Of a stretch of DNA of 64,000 nt, positions 8,502-17,133 are shown piece by piece. Position 1 is the stretch's first letter. Each line of letters starts with the position of its first letter. Under the pieces are notes generated by a model that ran no database searches, was not told the DNA's origin, and was given only the letters and a program-made list of their open reading frames with translations. Source of the stretch: Vibrio coralliilyticus ATCC BAA-450 (GTDB lineage: Bacteria > Pseudomonadota > Gammaproteobacteria > Enterobacterales > Vibrionaceae); assembly GCF_000176135.1 (NCBI RefSeq), contig NZ_ACZN01000016.1, forward strand, positions 744,001 through 808,000. The letters are read 5' to 3'. The position numbers and the translations under genes were made by a program.

Positions 8502-9650
8502 TTACATGGCGGCTTCGAAGATTGAAGAGATTTCTTCGTGAGTCGCCTGTTTCGGGTTAGTAAAGCCACACGCGTCTTTTAGCGCGTTATCAGCAAGTGT
8601 TGGGATGTCTTCAGATTTCGCCCCCAGTTCTTTGATACCTGCTGGAATGCCCACATCTTTCGCAAGCGCTACGATCGCATCGATTGCGGCTTCAGCGCCT
8701 TGTTCTGCCGTCATGCCCTCAACGTCAACACCCATTGCTTTAGCCACATCACGTAGGCGCTCAGGACACACTTGTGCGTTGTAGCGCTGTACATGTGGTA
8801 GAAGAATCGCATTACATACACCGTGTGGTAGATCGTAAAAGCCTCCTAATTGGTGAGCCATCGCGTGAACGTAGCCTAGAGAAGCGTTATTGAACGCCAT
8901 GCCTGCCATAAATTGCGCGTAAGCCATTTGTTCGCGAGCTTCGATATCTTCACCGTTTTCGACAGCGGTGCGCAGATGAGCCTGAATAAGCTCAATAGCT
9001 TTGATGGCGACGGCGTCAGTGATTGGTGTTGCAGCGATAGAAACATACGCCTCAATAGCATGTGTTAGAGCATCCATACCTGTTGCTGCTGTCAATGAAG
9101 CGGGTTTTGCCAGCATCAGCTTTGGATCATTCACTGAAATCAGTGGAGTGGTGTGCTTGTCCACAATGGCCATCTTAATGTGACGCTCTTCGTCAGTAAT
9201 GATACAGAAGCGAGTCATTTCAGACGCAGTACCGGCAGTTGTGTTGATGGCAATGAGTGGCAGCATTGGTTTTGCAGATTGATCAACACCTTCATAGTCA
9301 CCGATCTTGCCACCGTTTGAAGCCACTAATGCAATACCTTTAGCGCAATCATGCGGTGAACCACCACCTAGAGAGATAACGAAATCGCAGTCATTATCTG
9401 TCAGTAAAGCCAGGCCGTCGTTTACATTGCTGATGGTTGGATTAGGCTGAGTCCCGTCAAAAACTACAGTTTGGACGTCACGTTCTGTCAGTAGATCTTG
9501 AACCTGTTTTACTACACCGATTTGGTTAAGAATCTTGTCTGTAACGATCAGACCTTTTTTGAAGCCCTGAGACTGCACGCTGTCTGCTGCGTCCTTTAAA
9601 CAGCCAGCACCCATTAAGTTTACAGTAGGGATAAAAAATGCACTTGTCAT
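8502..9650 (-). CDS. Iron-containing alcohol dehydrogenase (YiaY type)
   Basis: The 382-residue enzyme belongs to the group III metal-dependent alcohol dehydrogenases. It begins [16 protein letters not shown], close to E. coli YiaY, has the NAD-binding glycine motif [14 protein letters not shown], and the metal-binding region with [12 protein letters not shown] and [16 protein letters not shown], whose histidines bind Fe2+ or Zn2+. It oxidises a primary alcohol or reduces an aldehyde with NAD(H) in the cytoplasm; the substrate is uncertain. The start at 9650 follows GGAG at 8 bases and matches the family N terminus, in preference to the longer frame reaching 9728. Confidence 0.88.
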   Translation of the reverse strand: MTSAFFIPTVNLMGAGCLKDAADSVQSQGFKKGLIVTDKILNQIGVVKQVQDLLTERDVQTVVFDGTQPNPTISNVNDGLALLTDNDCDFVISLGGGSPHDCAKGIALVASNGGKIGDYEGVDQSAKPMLPLIAINTTAGTASEMTRFCIITDEERHIKMAIVDKHTTPLISVNDPKLMLAKPASLTAATGMDALTHAIEAYVSIAATPITDAVAIKAIELIQAHLRTAVENGEDIEAREQMAYAQFMAGMAFNNASLGYVHAMAHQLGGFYDLPHGVCNAILLPHVQRYNAQVCPERLRDVAKAMGVDVEGMTAEQGAEAAIDAIVALAKDVGIPAGIKELGAKSEDIPTLADNALKDACGFTNPKQATHEEISSIFEAAM

Positions 9651-9899
9651 CGACTTGCTCCGAATATATTTAGAATAAAAACTACAAATAGATTGGCATA
9701 TCCAAGGTCGTAGCAATTTTGATCTCAAACAATTTGCCTACCCAAAAGTGGTAGGTGTGCACTGGATTTGTGAGCTTGGTCAGATGAGTATTCGGGTAGT
9801 GATAAAAATGTTAAATATTAGTGGGTTATCGCAACCGTTTGTTCAACAGGAATCGTGATTGTCGTAATATTCTTCAGCGATGGCTTTGTGTGGAAAATT

Positions 9900-9929
9900 A
9901 AAAAAAGCCCTCTGATTGAGCAGAGGGCT
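9900..9929 (-). terminator. Intrinsic terminator after elbB
   Basis: AGCCCTCTG (9906-9914) pairs with CAGAGGGCT (9921-9929). On the minus strand it is followed by TTTTTT. Confidence 0.85.
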
Positions 9930-9948
9930 GTAGTGTTGAATGGAGAAA

Positions 9949-10599
9949 TTAAGCAATTTCTACAAGTTTGCTTACTAGCTTTTCGATGCCACTGGCTGCC
10001 TGAGAAATATTGCCCGCTAACATATATGCAGGTGTTGAAAGCACTTTGTGTTCTTCATCGAAGACGATATCGTCCACCTCGCAAGTGATATGTTCGCCTC
10101 CCAATGCATTGAATGCAGAAGCAGTGGCGTCATCATTGCCGATTGTCCCTTTGACGCCATTGTCGTAAATCATCGGAATGATAGCTGGTGCAATGCACAG
10201 ATAGCCGGCTGGCTTTCTGGCTTGGGCGAAAGCTCGACAAGCAGAAGCGACGTGAGTATTGATGCTGCATTCTGCTCCGTTGACTGCAAAATCAGTCAGG
10301 TTTTTTGCCGCACCAAACCCGCCGGGCAGGAGGATGGCGTCAAATTCTTCAGCATTGAGTTTCGCCACATCTTCAATGTTGCCCCTTGCTATACGAGCGG
10401 CTTCAGTCAAGACATTGCGTGTCTCCGCCATTTCTTCCCCAGTAATATGGTTTATCACATGAAGCTGCTCAATGTTTGGCGCGAAGCAATGCCAGCTTGC
10501 TCCTTGTTTTTCGATGGCATGTAGCGCAAGTACGGATTCATGAATTTCAGCACCATCAAATACGCCTGAGCCGCTGAGGATAACTGCAACTTTTTTCAT
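9949..10599 (-). CDS. elbB: Isoprenoid biosynthesis glyoxalase ElbB
   Basis: The 216-residue protein is a DJ-1/PfpI superfamily member of the ElbB type: MKKVAVILSGSGVFDGAEIHE at the N terminus, the LLPGGFGAAKNLTDFA segment and a cysteine in ASACRAFAQARKPAGYLC. E. coli ElbB has glyoxalase activity on glyoxal, and its overexpression raised lycopene yield, hence the family name; its physiological role is unclear. The length is the usual one. A small candidate gene lies upstream on the same strand. Confidence 0.92.
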   Translation of the reverse strand: MKKVAVILSGSGVFDGAEIHESVLALHAIEKQGASWHCFAPNIEQLHVINHITGEEMAETRNVLTEAARIARGNIEDVAKLNAEEFDAILLPGGFGAAKNLTDFAVNGAECSINTHVASACRAFAQARKPAGYLCIAPAIIPMIYDNGVKGTIGNDDATASAFNALGGEHITCEVDDIVFDEEHKVLSTPAYMLAGNISQAASGIEKLVSKLVEIA

Positions 10600-10669
10600 T
10601 ATTTGTTTCCTTATCGAACTGACGCCAATAGGTTAGATGAAAATATGCTACTTGGACCGGAAGTGGGTC

Positions 10670-10807
10670 TCATTCTTTCTCTTCCGATTCGCTGCAATCG
10701 TCAAAGTCATCACTGGGTTCAATATCTGTATCGTCTTGTTCTGGCTGAGAATAATGTTTTACCACGAAGGGGGTGAGCATCACACTGGAAGGAAAAAATC
10801 GTTTCAT
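10670..10807 (-). CDS. Candidate small acidic protein, 45 residues
   Basis: Reading the minus strand gives MKRFFPSSVMLTPFV and then a strongly acidic tail (EQDDTDIEPSDDFDDCSESEEKE is about the last half). A ribosome site GAGG lies 5 bases before the ATG. The basic, hydrophobic start and acidic end look like a real small protein rather than chance, and it lies 70 bases upstream of elbB in the same direction. A longer frame on the opposite strand (10637-10942) covers it but has no ribosome site and looks spurious. Function unknown. Confidence 0.45.
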   Translation of the reverse strand: MKRFFPSSVMLTPFVVKHYSQPEQDDTDIEPSDDFDDCSESEEKE

Positions 10808-10954
10808 AAAGACCTCGGATACAACGGAACAATGAGTCGCTCGATTGTGTGCCTGTATGGTGTTCTCGCCTTTGTTTTAGGTCATGAAATCGAGTTAGAG
10901 TCGAGTAATTCACAGCTATATGAGGACAGAGTCACATCTTGATTGACTCATTGT

Positions 10955-11881
10955 TCAAGGTTTATGTGCTGGTGGAGTCAAATCCCAATAGGGGACATCT
11001 GACCCAAATTTCTCGGCGATAAAATCCACAAACACGCGGACTTTTAGTGGTAGGTGCTTTCTTTCTGGAAAAACAGCATAAACCGAGTGAGGAGGGAGTG
11101 TGTATGCCGTCATAATGGGTTTGAGCTTACCAGCGGCAATATCTTTTGCCACGATGAATGTGGGCAATTGACCAATCCCTAAGCCTTCCAACAGAGCTCT
11201 GCGGATTGCTTCACTGTTGTTTACGACCAGTTTACCTTTAGGCACCACACTAACTGGTCCTGTAGGGCTTTCAAAGGTCCATTCGCTACCGCCACGAAAA
11301 TAGGCGTAACGTAGACAATTGTGAAGGCTCAGATCGCTGGGTTTTTCTGGCTCTCCATGTTCGTCTAAGTAAGATTGAGAGGCGCACAGAATACTACGAC
11401 AAGTGGCTAGCCTTTTAGCAACTAGGTTAGAAAGTGGTAGATGACCAATGCGAATGCCTAAATCAAATCCGTCTTGAACCAAATCGACCATTTGATCTTC
11501 CAGTTGCAGGTCGATTTCTAAGTCTGGGTATAAAGCCAGAAATTCGGCAACTAAAGGAGCGACATGTAAAACACCAAATGACATTGGTGCCGTAATCTTG
11601 AGCTTACCCGTTGGCTTTCCTTGCAATTCGGTAACCGCATCAATGCCTTGTTGCGCAAGGCTAAGAGATTGAGCGACGTAATCGTAGTAGCGTTGCCCGG
11701 CTTCGGTAAGGCTTAATTTGCGAGTGGTACGATTAAGCAGGCGAATACCCAGCTCATCTTCCAGTTGGTTAATGCGCTTACTGACAGCGGATTTGGTGAT
11801 ATGAAGCTTCTCAGCTGCAGTGGAGAAGCTGCCACTTTCTACCACGGCGACAAAAACAGGTATCGATGAATAGGCTTGCAT
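10955..11881 (-). CDS. LysR-family transcription regulator
   Basis: The 308-residue protein has an N-terminal LysR winged helix-turn-helix (residues about 5-63, with SGSFSTAAEKLHITKSAVSKRINQLE) and an inducer-binding domain of the CrgA/PBP2 type after residue 90 (GKLKITAPMSFGVLHVAPLV). Such proteins usually control a divergent gene and themselves. The divergent neighbour is yjjG, 95 bases away, so that is the first candidate target. The ATG at 11881 is preferred to an in-frame TTG at 11902; neither has a good ribosome site. Confidence 0.85.
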   Translation of the reverse strand: MQAYSSIPVFVAVVESGSFSTAAEKLHITKSAVSKRINQLEDELGIRLLNRTTRKLSLTEAGQRYYDYVAQSLSLAQQGIDAVTELQGKPTGKLKITAPMSFGVLHVAPLVAEFLALYPDLEIDLQLEDQMVDLVQDGFDLGIRIGHLPLSNLVAKRLATCRSILCASQSYLDEHGEPEKPSDLSLHNCLRYAYFRGGSEWTFESPTGPVSVVPKGKLVVNNSEAIRRALLEGLGIGQLPTFIVAKDIAAGKLKPIMTAYTLPPHSVYAVFPERKHLPLKVRVFVDFIAEKFGSDVPYWDLTPPAHKP

Positions 11882-11976
11882 TGGTTGAGTAATAGTAAAC
11901 AATCAGTTTCTTGATTAGTAGATTATCATCTTGAGGAAAACAATCTACACTAGCGACGAAAATTGAGGAGAGAAAA

Positions 11977-12651
11977 ATGAAATACGATTGGATCTTATTC
12001 GATGCTGACGAAACCCTGTTCCATTTTGATGCCTTTAAAGGGATGCAGCTGATGTTCTCTCGCAAAGGGATTGAGTTTACCCAAGAAGACTATAGTCATT
12101 ACCAAACAGTAAACAAACCACTTTGGGTGGATTACCAGAATGGCACCATCACTGCACATGAATTAAAGCACACCCGATTTAAAGGCTGGGCTGAGAAGCT
12201 TGAGACAACGACCTCAGAGTTGAACAGTGCCTTTCTCGAGGCAATGGCCGACATTTGTACTTTGCTACCCGGAGCAAAAGATCTCATGGAGGCTTTGCAA
12301 GGCAAAGCCAAGCTAGGGATCATTACCAATGGCTTTACTGAACTTCAGGCGATTCGATTAGAACGAACAGGAATGACAGATTACTTCGAGCATGTGATTA
12401 TTTCTGAAGAAGTCGGTATTGCTAAGCCAGATGTGGGGATCTTTTCTCACGCACTAGAAAAGATGGGTAACCCTTGTAAGAGTAAAGTGTTGATGGTTGG
12501 AGATAACCCTCATTCTGACATCTTAGGTGGAATTAACTTTGGGATTGAGACGTGCTGGTTAAATACAACCCAAGAAGATGAAGTGGAAGGGATTGAACCA
12601 AACTACACGGTTGAATCACTACTTGAACTGAAGAGTATTCTACGCGCTTAA
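11977..12651 (+). CDS. yjjG: Pyrimidine 5'-nucleotidase YjjG (HAD family)
   Basis: YjjG removes phosphate from dUMP, dTMP and UMP, including abnormal nucleotides, in the cytoplasm. The 224-residue protein has the HAD motifs in order: motif [11 protein letters not shown] (nucleophile Asp near residue 9), motif II IITNG, the lysine of motif III in [10 protein letters not shown], and motif [15 protein letters not shown]. The length and the start [17 protein letters not shown] match E. coli YjjG. A purine-rich ribosome site (GAGGAGAG) precedes the ATG. Confidence 0.92.
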   Translation: MKYDWILFDADETLFHFDAFKGMQLMFSRKGIEFTQEDYSHYQTVNKPLWVDYQNGTITAHELKHTRFKGWAEKLETTTSELNSAFLEAMADICTLLPGAKDLMEALQGKAKLGIITNGFTELQAIRLERTGMTDYFEHVIISEEVGIAKPDVGIFSHALEKMGNPCKSKVLMVGDNPHSDILGGINFGIETCWLNTTQEDEVEGIEPNYTVESLLELKSILRA

Positions 12652-12665
12652 TTACTGTGTGATCC

Positions 12666-12737
12666 ATTATTCCCTGCAGTGAGTATCTATTATCAATATA
12701 GGCGGCAGATATGTGGCACGAATATGCAGGGAATAAT
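12666..12737. repeat. Perfect 13-bp inverted repeat spanning a start codon
   Basis: ATTATTCCCTGCA (12666-12678) is the exact reverse complement of TGCAGGGAATAAT (12725-12737), with 46 bases between. The right arm starts at the second base of the ATG (12724) of the cold-shock-like gene, so in RNA the stem would hide the initiation codon. It could equally be a protein-binding operator. Confidence 0.75.
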
Positions 12738-12945
12738 CGTAAAGTATGATGCCAAACGTGGCTACGGTTTAATCTCTTTCAAGAGAAACTCACATCAGAC
12801 AGTCTTCTTTCACGTCAGAGATATGAGTAGAGAGAACGGGCCCCCGTACATAATGGAATACGTTGAGTTTGACGTGGTTAATGACTTTAACGGGTGTATG
12901 ATGGCGGTAAATATATCTCCTGTTATATTTAAGCTTGCTGGTTAA
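12724..12945 (+). CDS. Cold-shock-domain-like protein
   Basis: The 73-residue protein resembles a single cold-shock OB-fold domain: MQGIIVKYDAKRGYGLISF corresponds to the CspA start and RNP1, and VFFHVRDM to RNP2. It is more diverged than the major Csp proteins, so nucleic-acid binding is inferred. An in-frame GTG at 12679 would add 15 residues that do not look conserved. There is no clear ribosome site, and a perfect inverted repeat covers the start codon, so translation may be structured. The end overlaps the convergent WYL regulator gene by 4 bases. Confidence 0.65.
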   Translation: MQGIIVKYDAKRGYGLISFKRNSHQTVFFHVRDMSRENGPPYIMEYVEFDVVNDFNGCMMAVNISPVIFKLAG

Positions 12946-13628
12946 TCTTTTGGTGAGTAAAGCGTAATAAAGTGCTCTAGAGACTTAGTTTTATTGGTCT
13001 CAAACTGCTGGTCTAGGATGCTCAGCTTTTTAATTCGATCCAACCTGAAATGACGATAATCGTCTCTTAGTTCGCACCATGCGACTAGCGTCCAGACTTT
13101 TCCCCAGAACATTTGTCCGAGAGGTTGCAGAGTACGCTGCGTTCTAGACTCACTTTCTGCGACGTAATCAATGTCTATCTTCAACTTTGCATCAATTGCA
13201 TGCCTGAGCATTTGTCCGTGGCGAGAGGATTCTGTCTGCGTGTAAAAGTCAGGCACCAATATCGGAAAGCTCTCAACCTGCTGTTTGAGTTTGTCTGGCA
13301 AGACGGAGAGGATTTTGTTTGATGCGCTGATGGAAGCATCTGCTAGATCACTGTCTGACCAAGCTCGAACCATCCTCATTCCGAGTTCCAGTGCCATCAT
13401 TTCTCGTTCTGAGAACATCAATGGTGGCAAATGCGCGCCCGCCTGTAAGATGTAACCAACGCCTGCTTCGCCCTGAATTGGAACCCCGGAATTCATGAGT
13501 GATTGAATATCCCGGTAGATAGTTCGTTCGCTCACTTCCATAGTTTGGGCTAGCTCAGAAGCTGTGACTGCATAACGTTTTGAGCGTAGCAAAGTCAGCA
13601 GCTCAAACAGTCGTTCAGATTTACTCAT
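12942..13628 (-). CDS. HTH and WYL-domain transcription regulator (YafY/DeoR-like)
   Basis: The 228-residue protein starts with a winged HTH_11 domain (residues 1-60, SERLFELLTLLRSKRYAVTA then MEVSERTIYRDIQSLMNSG), followed by a linker and a WYL domain around residues 135-220 (KLKIDIDYVAESESRTQRTL, GKVWTLVAWCELRDDYRHF). WYL domains sense ligands, in some cases nucleic acids. It lies 65 bases downstream of the small ABM-like gene on the same strand and may regulate it. The start has a GGAAC-type ribosome site. Confidence 0.85.
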   Translation of the reverse strand: MSKSERLFELLTLLRSKRYAVTASELAQTMEVSERTIYRDIQSLMNSGVPIQGEAGVGYILQAGAHLPPLMFSEREMMALELGMRMVRAWSDSDLADASISASNKILSVLPDKLKQQVESFPILVPDFYTQTESSRHGQMLRHAIDAKLKIDIDYVAESESRTQRTLQPLGQMFWGKVWTLVAWCELRDDYRHFRLDRIKKLSILDQQFETNKTKSLEHFITLYSPKD

Positions 13629-13693
13629 CTTGTTCCTTTCTCCTTACAGGAGGGCACATTATGCACCCTCCTTAAGCTAGCGTTAAGTCAATC

Positions 13694-14014
13694 CTACTGG
13701 TACTTAGCGGCCAGATCACTCATACGTAGAACTTGATGTTGCATGTTGACCGATTCAGAATCAATTAATGCCATTAACGGCTGACACTCTGCACAGTTTA
13801 CAAACTGTTCGCCCGCCGACTTAGCGTCTTCCATTGAGTCCCAGTAAACCACATCGGTCCATGTATCGTTATCTGCATTATGGCTTAAAGAACGATATTG
13901 GAAGCCTTTTAATGTCGCAACGAATTTTTGGCTTTGATTAGCCGCTTCGATAAAGTCTTCAGATGTTGTTCCTGCCAGTAGCTTAAAGCTAACCATTTCA
14001 ATAACGTTTTCCAT
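13694..14014 (-). CDS. Dimeric alpha-beta barrel (ABM-like) protein
   Basis: The 106-residue protein has the sequence pattern of the antibiotic-biosynthesis-monooxygenase-like ferredoxin fold: an N-terminal strand VIEMVSFKLLAGTTSEDF, a helix FIEAANQSQKFVATLKGF, then strands including DTWTDVVYWDSMEDA. Members act as small monooxygenases or heme-degrading enzymes, and many have no known role. The ribosome site AAGGAG is excellent. It is upstream of, and co-directional with, the WYL regulator gene, a common layout in which the regulator controls its neighbour. Confidence 0.7.
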   Translation of the reverse strand: MENVIEMVSFKLLAGTTSEDFIEAANQSQKFVATLKGFQYRSLSHNADNDTWTDVVYWDSMEDAKSAGEQFVNCAECQPLMALIDSESVNMQHQVLRMSDLAAKYQ

Positions 14015-14250
14015 TGTATTACTCCTTTTCTATTGGTGTTGAGTTCGAAACTGAGTTTATGGCAGGAGAGTGTCAGAACCTGTCAGTATTGATTTTTGAT
14101 CTGAATATTAAGTGGAGGATGCATTATCGAGTGTTTTATTAGGCGACTTGTTGATTATGCAACTAAACTGGAACTAAAAAGTAAAACGAGAATACGTTGT
14201 GTTTGGCTAAGGAATCTTAGGCAGGGAGCCTGAGAGAGTGAGGGACCATA

Positions 14251-14853
14251 ATGGCGATTCAAGGAACCATTAGTGAGTGGCACGATACTAAGGGCTACGG
14301 GTATATTTCGGTTGATGATCAGGAAGCACAAATCAAGTTTCATCTTTGTGACCTAGAAGCATACGGTCATCCTCCAAGAATCAGTGAGCGAGTTCAGTTT
14401 CGATTGGCGAAAGATGCCCAAGGTGGTATCCGTGCTGTCAATGTCGAAAGGCAAGTTGTGTTTAATTTCTCTTTGTCTATTGCGATTTGGTTTTTTACCA
14501 CGCTAGTAGCAAGTGTGTTTCTTCTTGATTATCCACCGCTGTCGTTTGTCCTTTATATTGCGTTAAGCACGATTGCTTATATGGTTTATGCACTGGATAA
14601 ACATGCACTTCACACTGGCGGGTGGCGTGTTCCTTCGTTGACTTTTCACGTTTTGAATATTGTCGGAGGCTGGCCGGGAGCTTTGCTTGCTCAATCTGTG
14701 TTGCACCATAAGTACAATGACATTGGCTATAAGAGTTTATTCTGGCTAACGCTGTTTGCCAACTTTGGCCTGTTTTGCTGGACACTCACTAAGGAAGGCA
14801 CTGTGGTAATGGTTGAGTTCCTTGCTGAAATGCAACGCTTGTTGTCTTTTTAA
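14251..14853 (+). CDS. Cold-shock domain fused to DUF1294 membrane protein
   Basis: Residues 1-70 form a cold-shock-like OB domain (IQGTISEWHDTKGYGYISV, then IKFHLCDLEAYG). The remainder (about 73-200) is a DUF1294 domain with four membrane helices and the conserved region YALDKHALHTGGWRVP followed by GGWPGALLAQ. This fusion is widespread in gammaproteobacteria; its function is not known, though the layout suggests a cytoplasmic nucleic-acid-binding head on a membrane anchor. GAGGGA lies before the ATG, and a bidirectional terminator follows. Confidence 0.85.
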   Translation: MAIQGTISEWHDTKGYGYISVDDQEAQIKFHLCDLEAYGHPPRISERVQFRLAKDAQGGIRAVNVERQVVFNFSLSIAIWFFTTLVASVFLLDYPPLSFVLYIALSTIAYMVYALDKHALHTGGWRVPSLTFHVLNIVGGWPGALLAQSVLHHKYNDIGYKSLFWLTLFANFGLFCWTLTKEGTVVMVEFLAEMQRLLSF

Positions 14854-14857
14854 AAAC

Positions 14858-14888
14858 AAAAGCCAGTAGCAAAGGGCTACTGGCTTTT
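14858..14888. terminator. Bidirectional terminator between the CSD-DUF1294 gene and phnX
   Basis: AAAAGCCAGTAGC at 14858-14870 pairs with GCTACTGGCTTTT at 14876-14888, with T-runs available on both strands. Confidence 0.85.
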
Positions 14889-14910
14889 CTACTATGAACG
14901 AACTGCTGGG

Positions 14911-15732
14911 TTAAGGACGCTCACCCGCTTCCAGACGGCGTTCAATATCTTTAACCACGTCAGGTAGCTCAGAGATTGTGTCAATCAAGTAATGTGGCGC
15001 GCTCTTCATCAGTTTTACTTTCGCTTTTTCTCGAGCAGCATTTAATGTTGCTTCATCAGCTTTCTGATATTCTTCATACGTTAAACCTGCTTCATTGCCA
15101 GACAGCAGCAAACCTACCGTCCACATACCTGCATTGTGTCCTTCGTCGATGCCCGGTGCCGCGTCATCCACTTTAATGCATGCCTTTACATCCGTTACGT
15201 TCAGCTCGATGACGTTTTTTAGCGCCATATAAGGTGCAGGGCGACCGCCTTGAGGGAGGTCGTCAGTAGCAACAACATAATCAGGTTTATAACCATAGTC
15301 AGCAGCAACAGGGATTAACACATCCATGACTTCACGAGGGTAACCAGAGCAAGAACCAATCTTGATGCCTTGAGCTTTTAAATCATCGACGACTTGAATC
15401 GCGTTCAGGATGGGTTCTGCGTGGTCAGCGACTTTTGCTTTTTGCAGAGGCATAAAGGCTGCGTAAATGCGGTCAATGTCATCGCTATTCATGGAACGAC
15501 CAAACTGCTCATTCCAACGTTTATCTACAGCAGGAAGGCGACCTACCGCCTGAATATGGTCCCATTTGCCAAGCCCCATTGGCTCGCGCGCTTCTGCTAA
15601 GTTGATATCAAAGTCAAAACCTTGTTTGAATGCTTCAACAAAGATGCTGGTTGGTGCGAATGAACCAAAATCTACAATGGTGCCAGCCCAGTCAAAGATG
15701 ACAGCCTGAATCGGTGAGTGAGAGTGAGTCAT
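14911..15732 (-). CDS. phnX: Phosphonoacetaldehyde hydrolase (phosphonatase) PhnX
   Basis: PhnX cleaves the C-P bond of phosphonoacetaldehyde to acetaldehyde and phosphate, the last step of AEP breakdown. The 273-residue protein is a HAD enzyme: the nucleophile Asp14 in FDWAGT is followed by the PhnX-specific Schiff-base lysine (about Lys56) in [11 protein letters not shown], and by motifs ASGSGYPREV-like [10 protein letters not shown] and KVDDAAPGI. The start at 15732 (AGGA site) matches the family length; a more distal frame would overlap the upstream gene. It is the last gene of phnW-pbfA-phnX. Confidence 0.95.
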   Translation of the reverse strand: MTHSHSPIQAVIFDWAGTIVDFGSFAPTSIFVEAFKQGFDFDINLAEAREPMGLGKWDHIQAVGRLPAVDKRWNEQFGRSMNSDDIDRIYAAFMPLQKAKVADHAEPILNAIQVVDDLKAQGIKIGSCSGYPREVMDVLIPVAADYGYKPDYVVATDDLPQGGRPAPYMALKNVIELNVTDVKACIKVDDAAPGIDEGHNAGMWTVGLLLSGNEAGLTYEEYQKADEATLNAAREKAKVKLMKSAPHYLIDTISELPDVVKDIERRLEAGERP

Positions 15733-15748
15733 AATTGATATCCTGTTA

Positions 15749-17131
15749 TCAGTAGTTGTGTTCATTACATACATTGGCAATCGCTTCTTCAAAGATAGCC
15801 AGCGCTTCGGTAAGTTGTTGACGTGAAATAATTAATGGTGGGCTGAGCTGAATAACATTGCCTTGAGAAACTTTAAAGCTCAGGCCATTATTCAGACATT
15901 GATAAAGCACGGCTTCCGCTTCATCAAACGCTCTTTGTTTGGTTTGCCTATTTGTCACGAGTTCTACGCCCCAAAGTAAACCGATGCCGCGAACGTCTCC
16001 GATTACTGGGTATTTCTCTTTCATTTCCAGCAACTTTTCACGTACAAATTCGCTATCGTCTTTTACTTTTTCCAGTAAACCTTCTTGCTCTATAGCTTCC
16101 ATAGTTGCGAGTGCAGCGGCGCAGCCTATTGGACTCTTCTCGTGGGTGTAATGACCCATAGAAATTTGCTCTGCAGTGTTATATTTGTCTTTGGTTACCA
16201 TCGCGGCAATGGGAACCAATCCACCACCAAAACCTTTACCAATACACAATATGTCAGGTTCGATGTCATAGGCTTGATACGTGAACCATTCTCCGCTGCG
16301 CCCCATGCCGTTAGGAATGTCGTCAATAATGAGCATGACATTGTGCTTATCGCATATCTCACGAATACGTTTCCAGTAGGCTTTGCTTGGCACCTGAACA
16401 TCGGTATTTCGCACAGCTTCGGCAATAAAAGCGCCAATGCCACCTTCTTTTTCAATCACATATTCCAGATAGTCGGCATAGTGAACATCGCTACCATCAG
16501 AAGAGACATTTTGGAAAGCACCGCGGTAGGATACAGCTGGCGGAATACGTTCTACTCCTGCCATTAAAGGGCCCATACCTTCACGGAAACAGGCTTCACC
16601 GCCAACAGAGATTGCGTCCAGAGAGGCACCGTGAAAAGAGTCCCACAAAGAGACCACTTTAAAGTTGCCAGTGACATGACGAGCTAACTTGAGTGCCATG
16701 CCTATTGCCGATGTGCCGCCCGGGGCGAATAAGACCCTGTTGAGCTCTCCACCACAGATCTGCGTGAGTTTTTCAGCACATTGAATCGCGGTATCGTTGG
16801 TGAAACGGCGAGGCGAAAATGGCAGATTCGCAATCTGTTCGGTGACACGCTTAATCACATGTGAATGACCGTAGCCGAGCTGGTGAACGTTGTTGCCATG
16901 AAAATCCATGTACTTTTTGCCTGTGGCATCTTGAAGATAGATTCCTTCGGCTGCTTCAAGTGCGTCCAGACACGGTGTAGACATGGCCTGATGCAGAAAG
17001 ACGTCGCTATCGCGCTGTAGCAGTTCTTGCGTACGTTCGTCGTTTAGGGATGCGTTCCAAGCCTGTCGAGCAGGCGTGGTATTTACGTCTCCTTCACTGC
17101 GGAAGTGGGTTAGTTTTATCGACTGAGTCAT
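15749..17131 (-). CDS. pbfA: (R)-1-hydroxy-2-aminoethylphosphonate ammonia-lyase PbfA (class III PLP enzyme)
   Basis: The 460-residue protein has the fold-type I class III aminotransferase signature: [14 protein letters not shown], an aspartate in [14 protein letters not shown] (about 270) and the PLP lysine near residue 299 in CIGKGFGGG. Class III members between phnW and phnX in vibrios have been characterised as PbfA, which eliminates ammonia from (R)-1-hydroxy-AEP to give phosphonoacetaldehyde, so it feeds PhnX and widens the substrates of the route. The placement, 2 bases after phnW and 16 bases before phnX, fits that role. The identification rests on context and family rather than on a specific motif; a plain aminotransferase remains possible. 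Confidence 0.8.
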   Translation of the reverse strand: MTQSIKLTHFRSEGDVNTTPARQAWNASLNDERTQELLQRDSDVFLHQAMSTPCLDALEAAEGIYLQDATGKKYMDFHGNNVHQLGYGHSHVIKRVTEQIANLPFSPRRFTNDTAIQCAEKLTQICGGELNRVLFAPGGTSAIGMALKLARHVTGNFKVVSLWDSFHGASLDAISVGGEACFREGMGPLMAGVERIPPAVSYRGAFQNVSSDGSDVHYADYLEYVIEKEGGIGAFIAEAVRNTDVQVPSKAYWKRIREICDKHNVMLIIDDIPNGMGRSGEWFTYQAYDIEPDILCIGKGFGGGLVPIAAMVTKDKYNTAEQISMGHYTHEKSPIGCAAALATMEAIEQEGLLEKVKDDSEFVREKLLEMKEKYPVIGDVRGIGLLWGVELVTNRQTKQRAFDEAEAVLYQCLNNGLSFKVSQGNVIQLSPPLIISRQQLTEALAIFEEAIANVCNEHNY

Positions 17132-17133
17132 GA

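Noticed and set aside
10637..10942. 101-codon plus-strand frame upstream of the LysR gene
   Set aside because: It has no ribosome site, a composition unlike neighbours, and covers the better supported minus-strand small gene.
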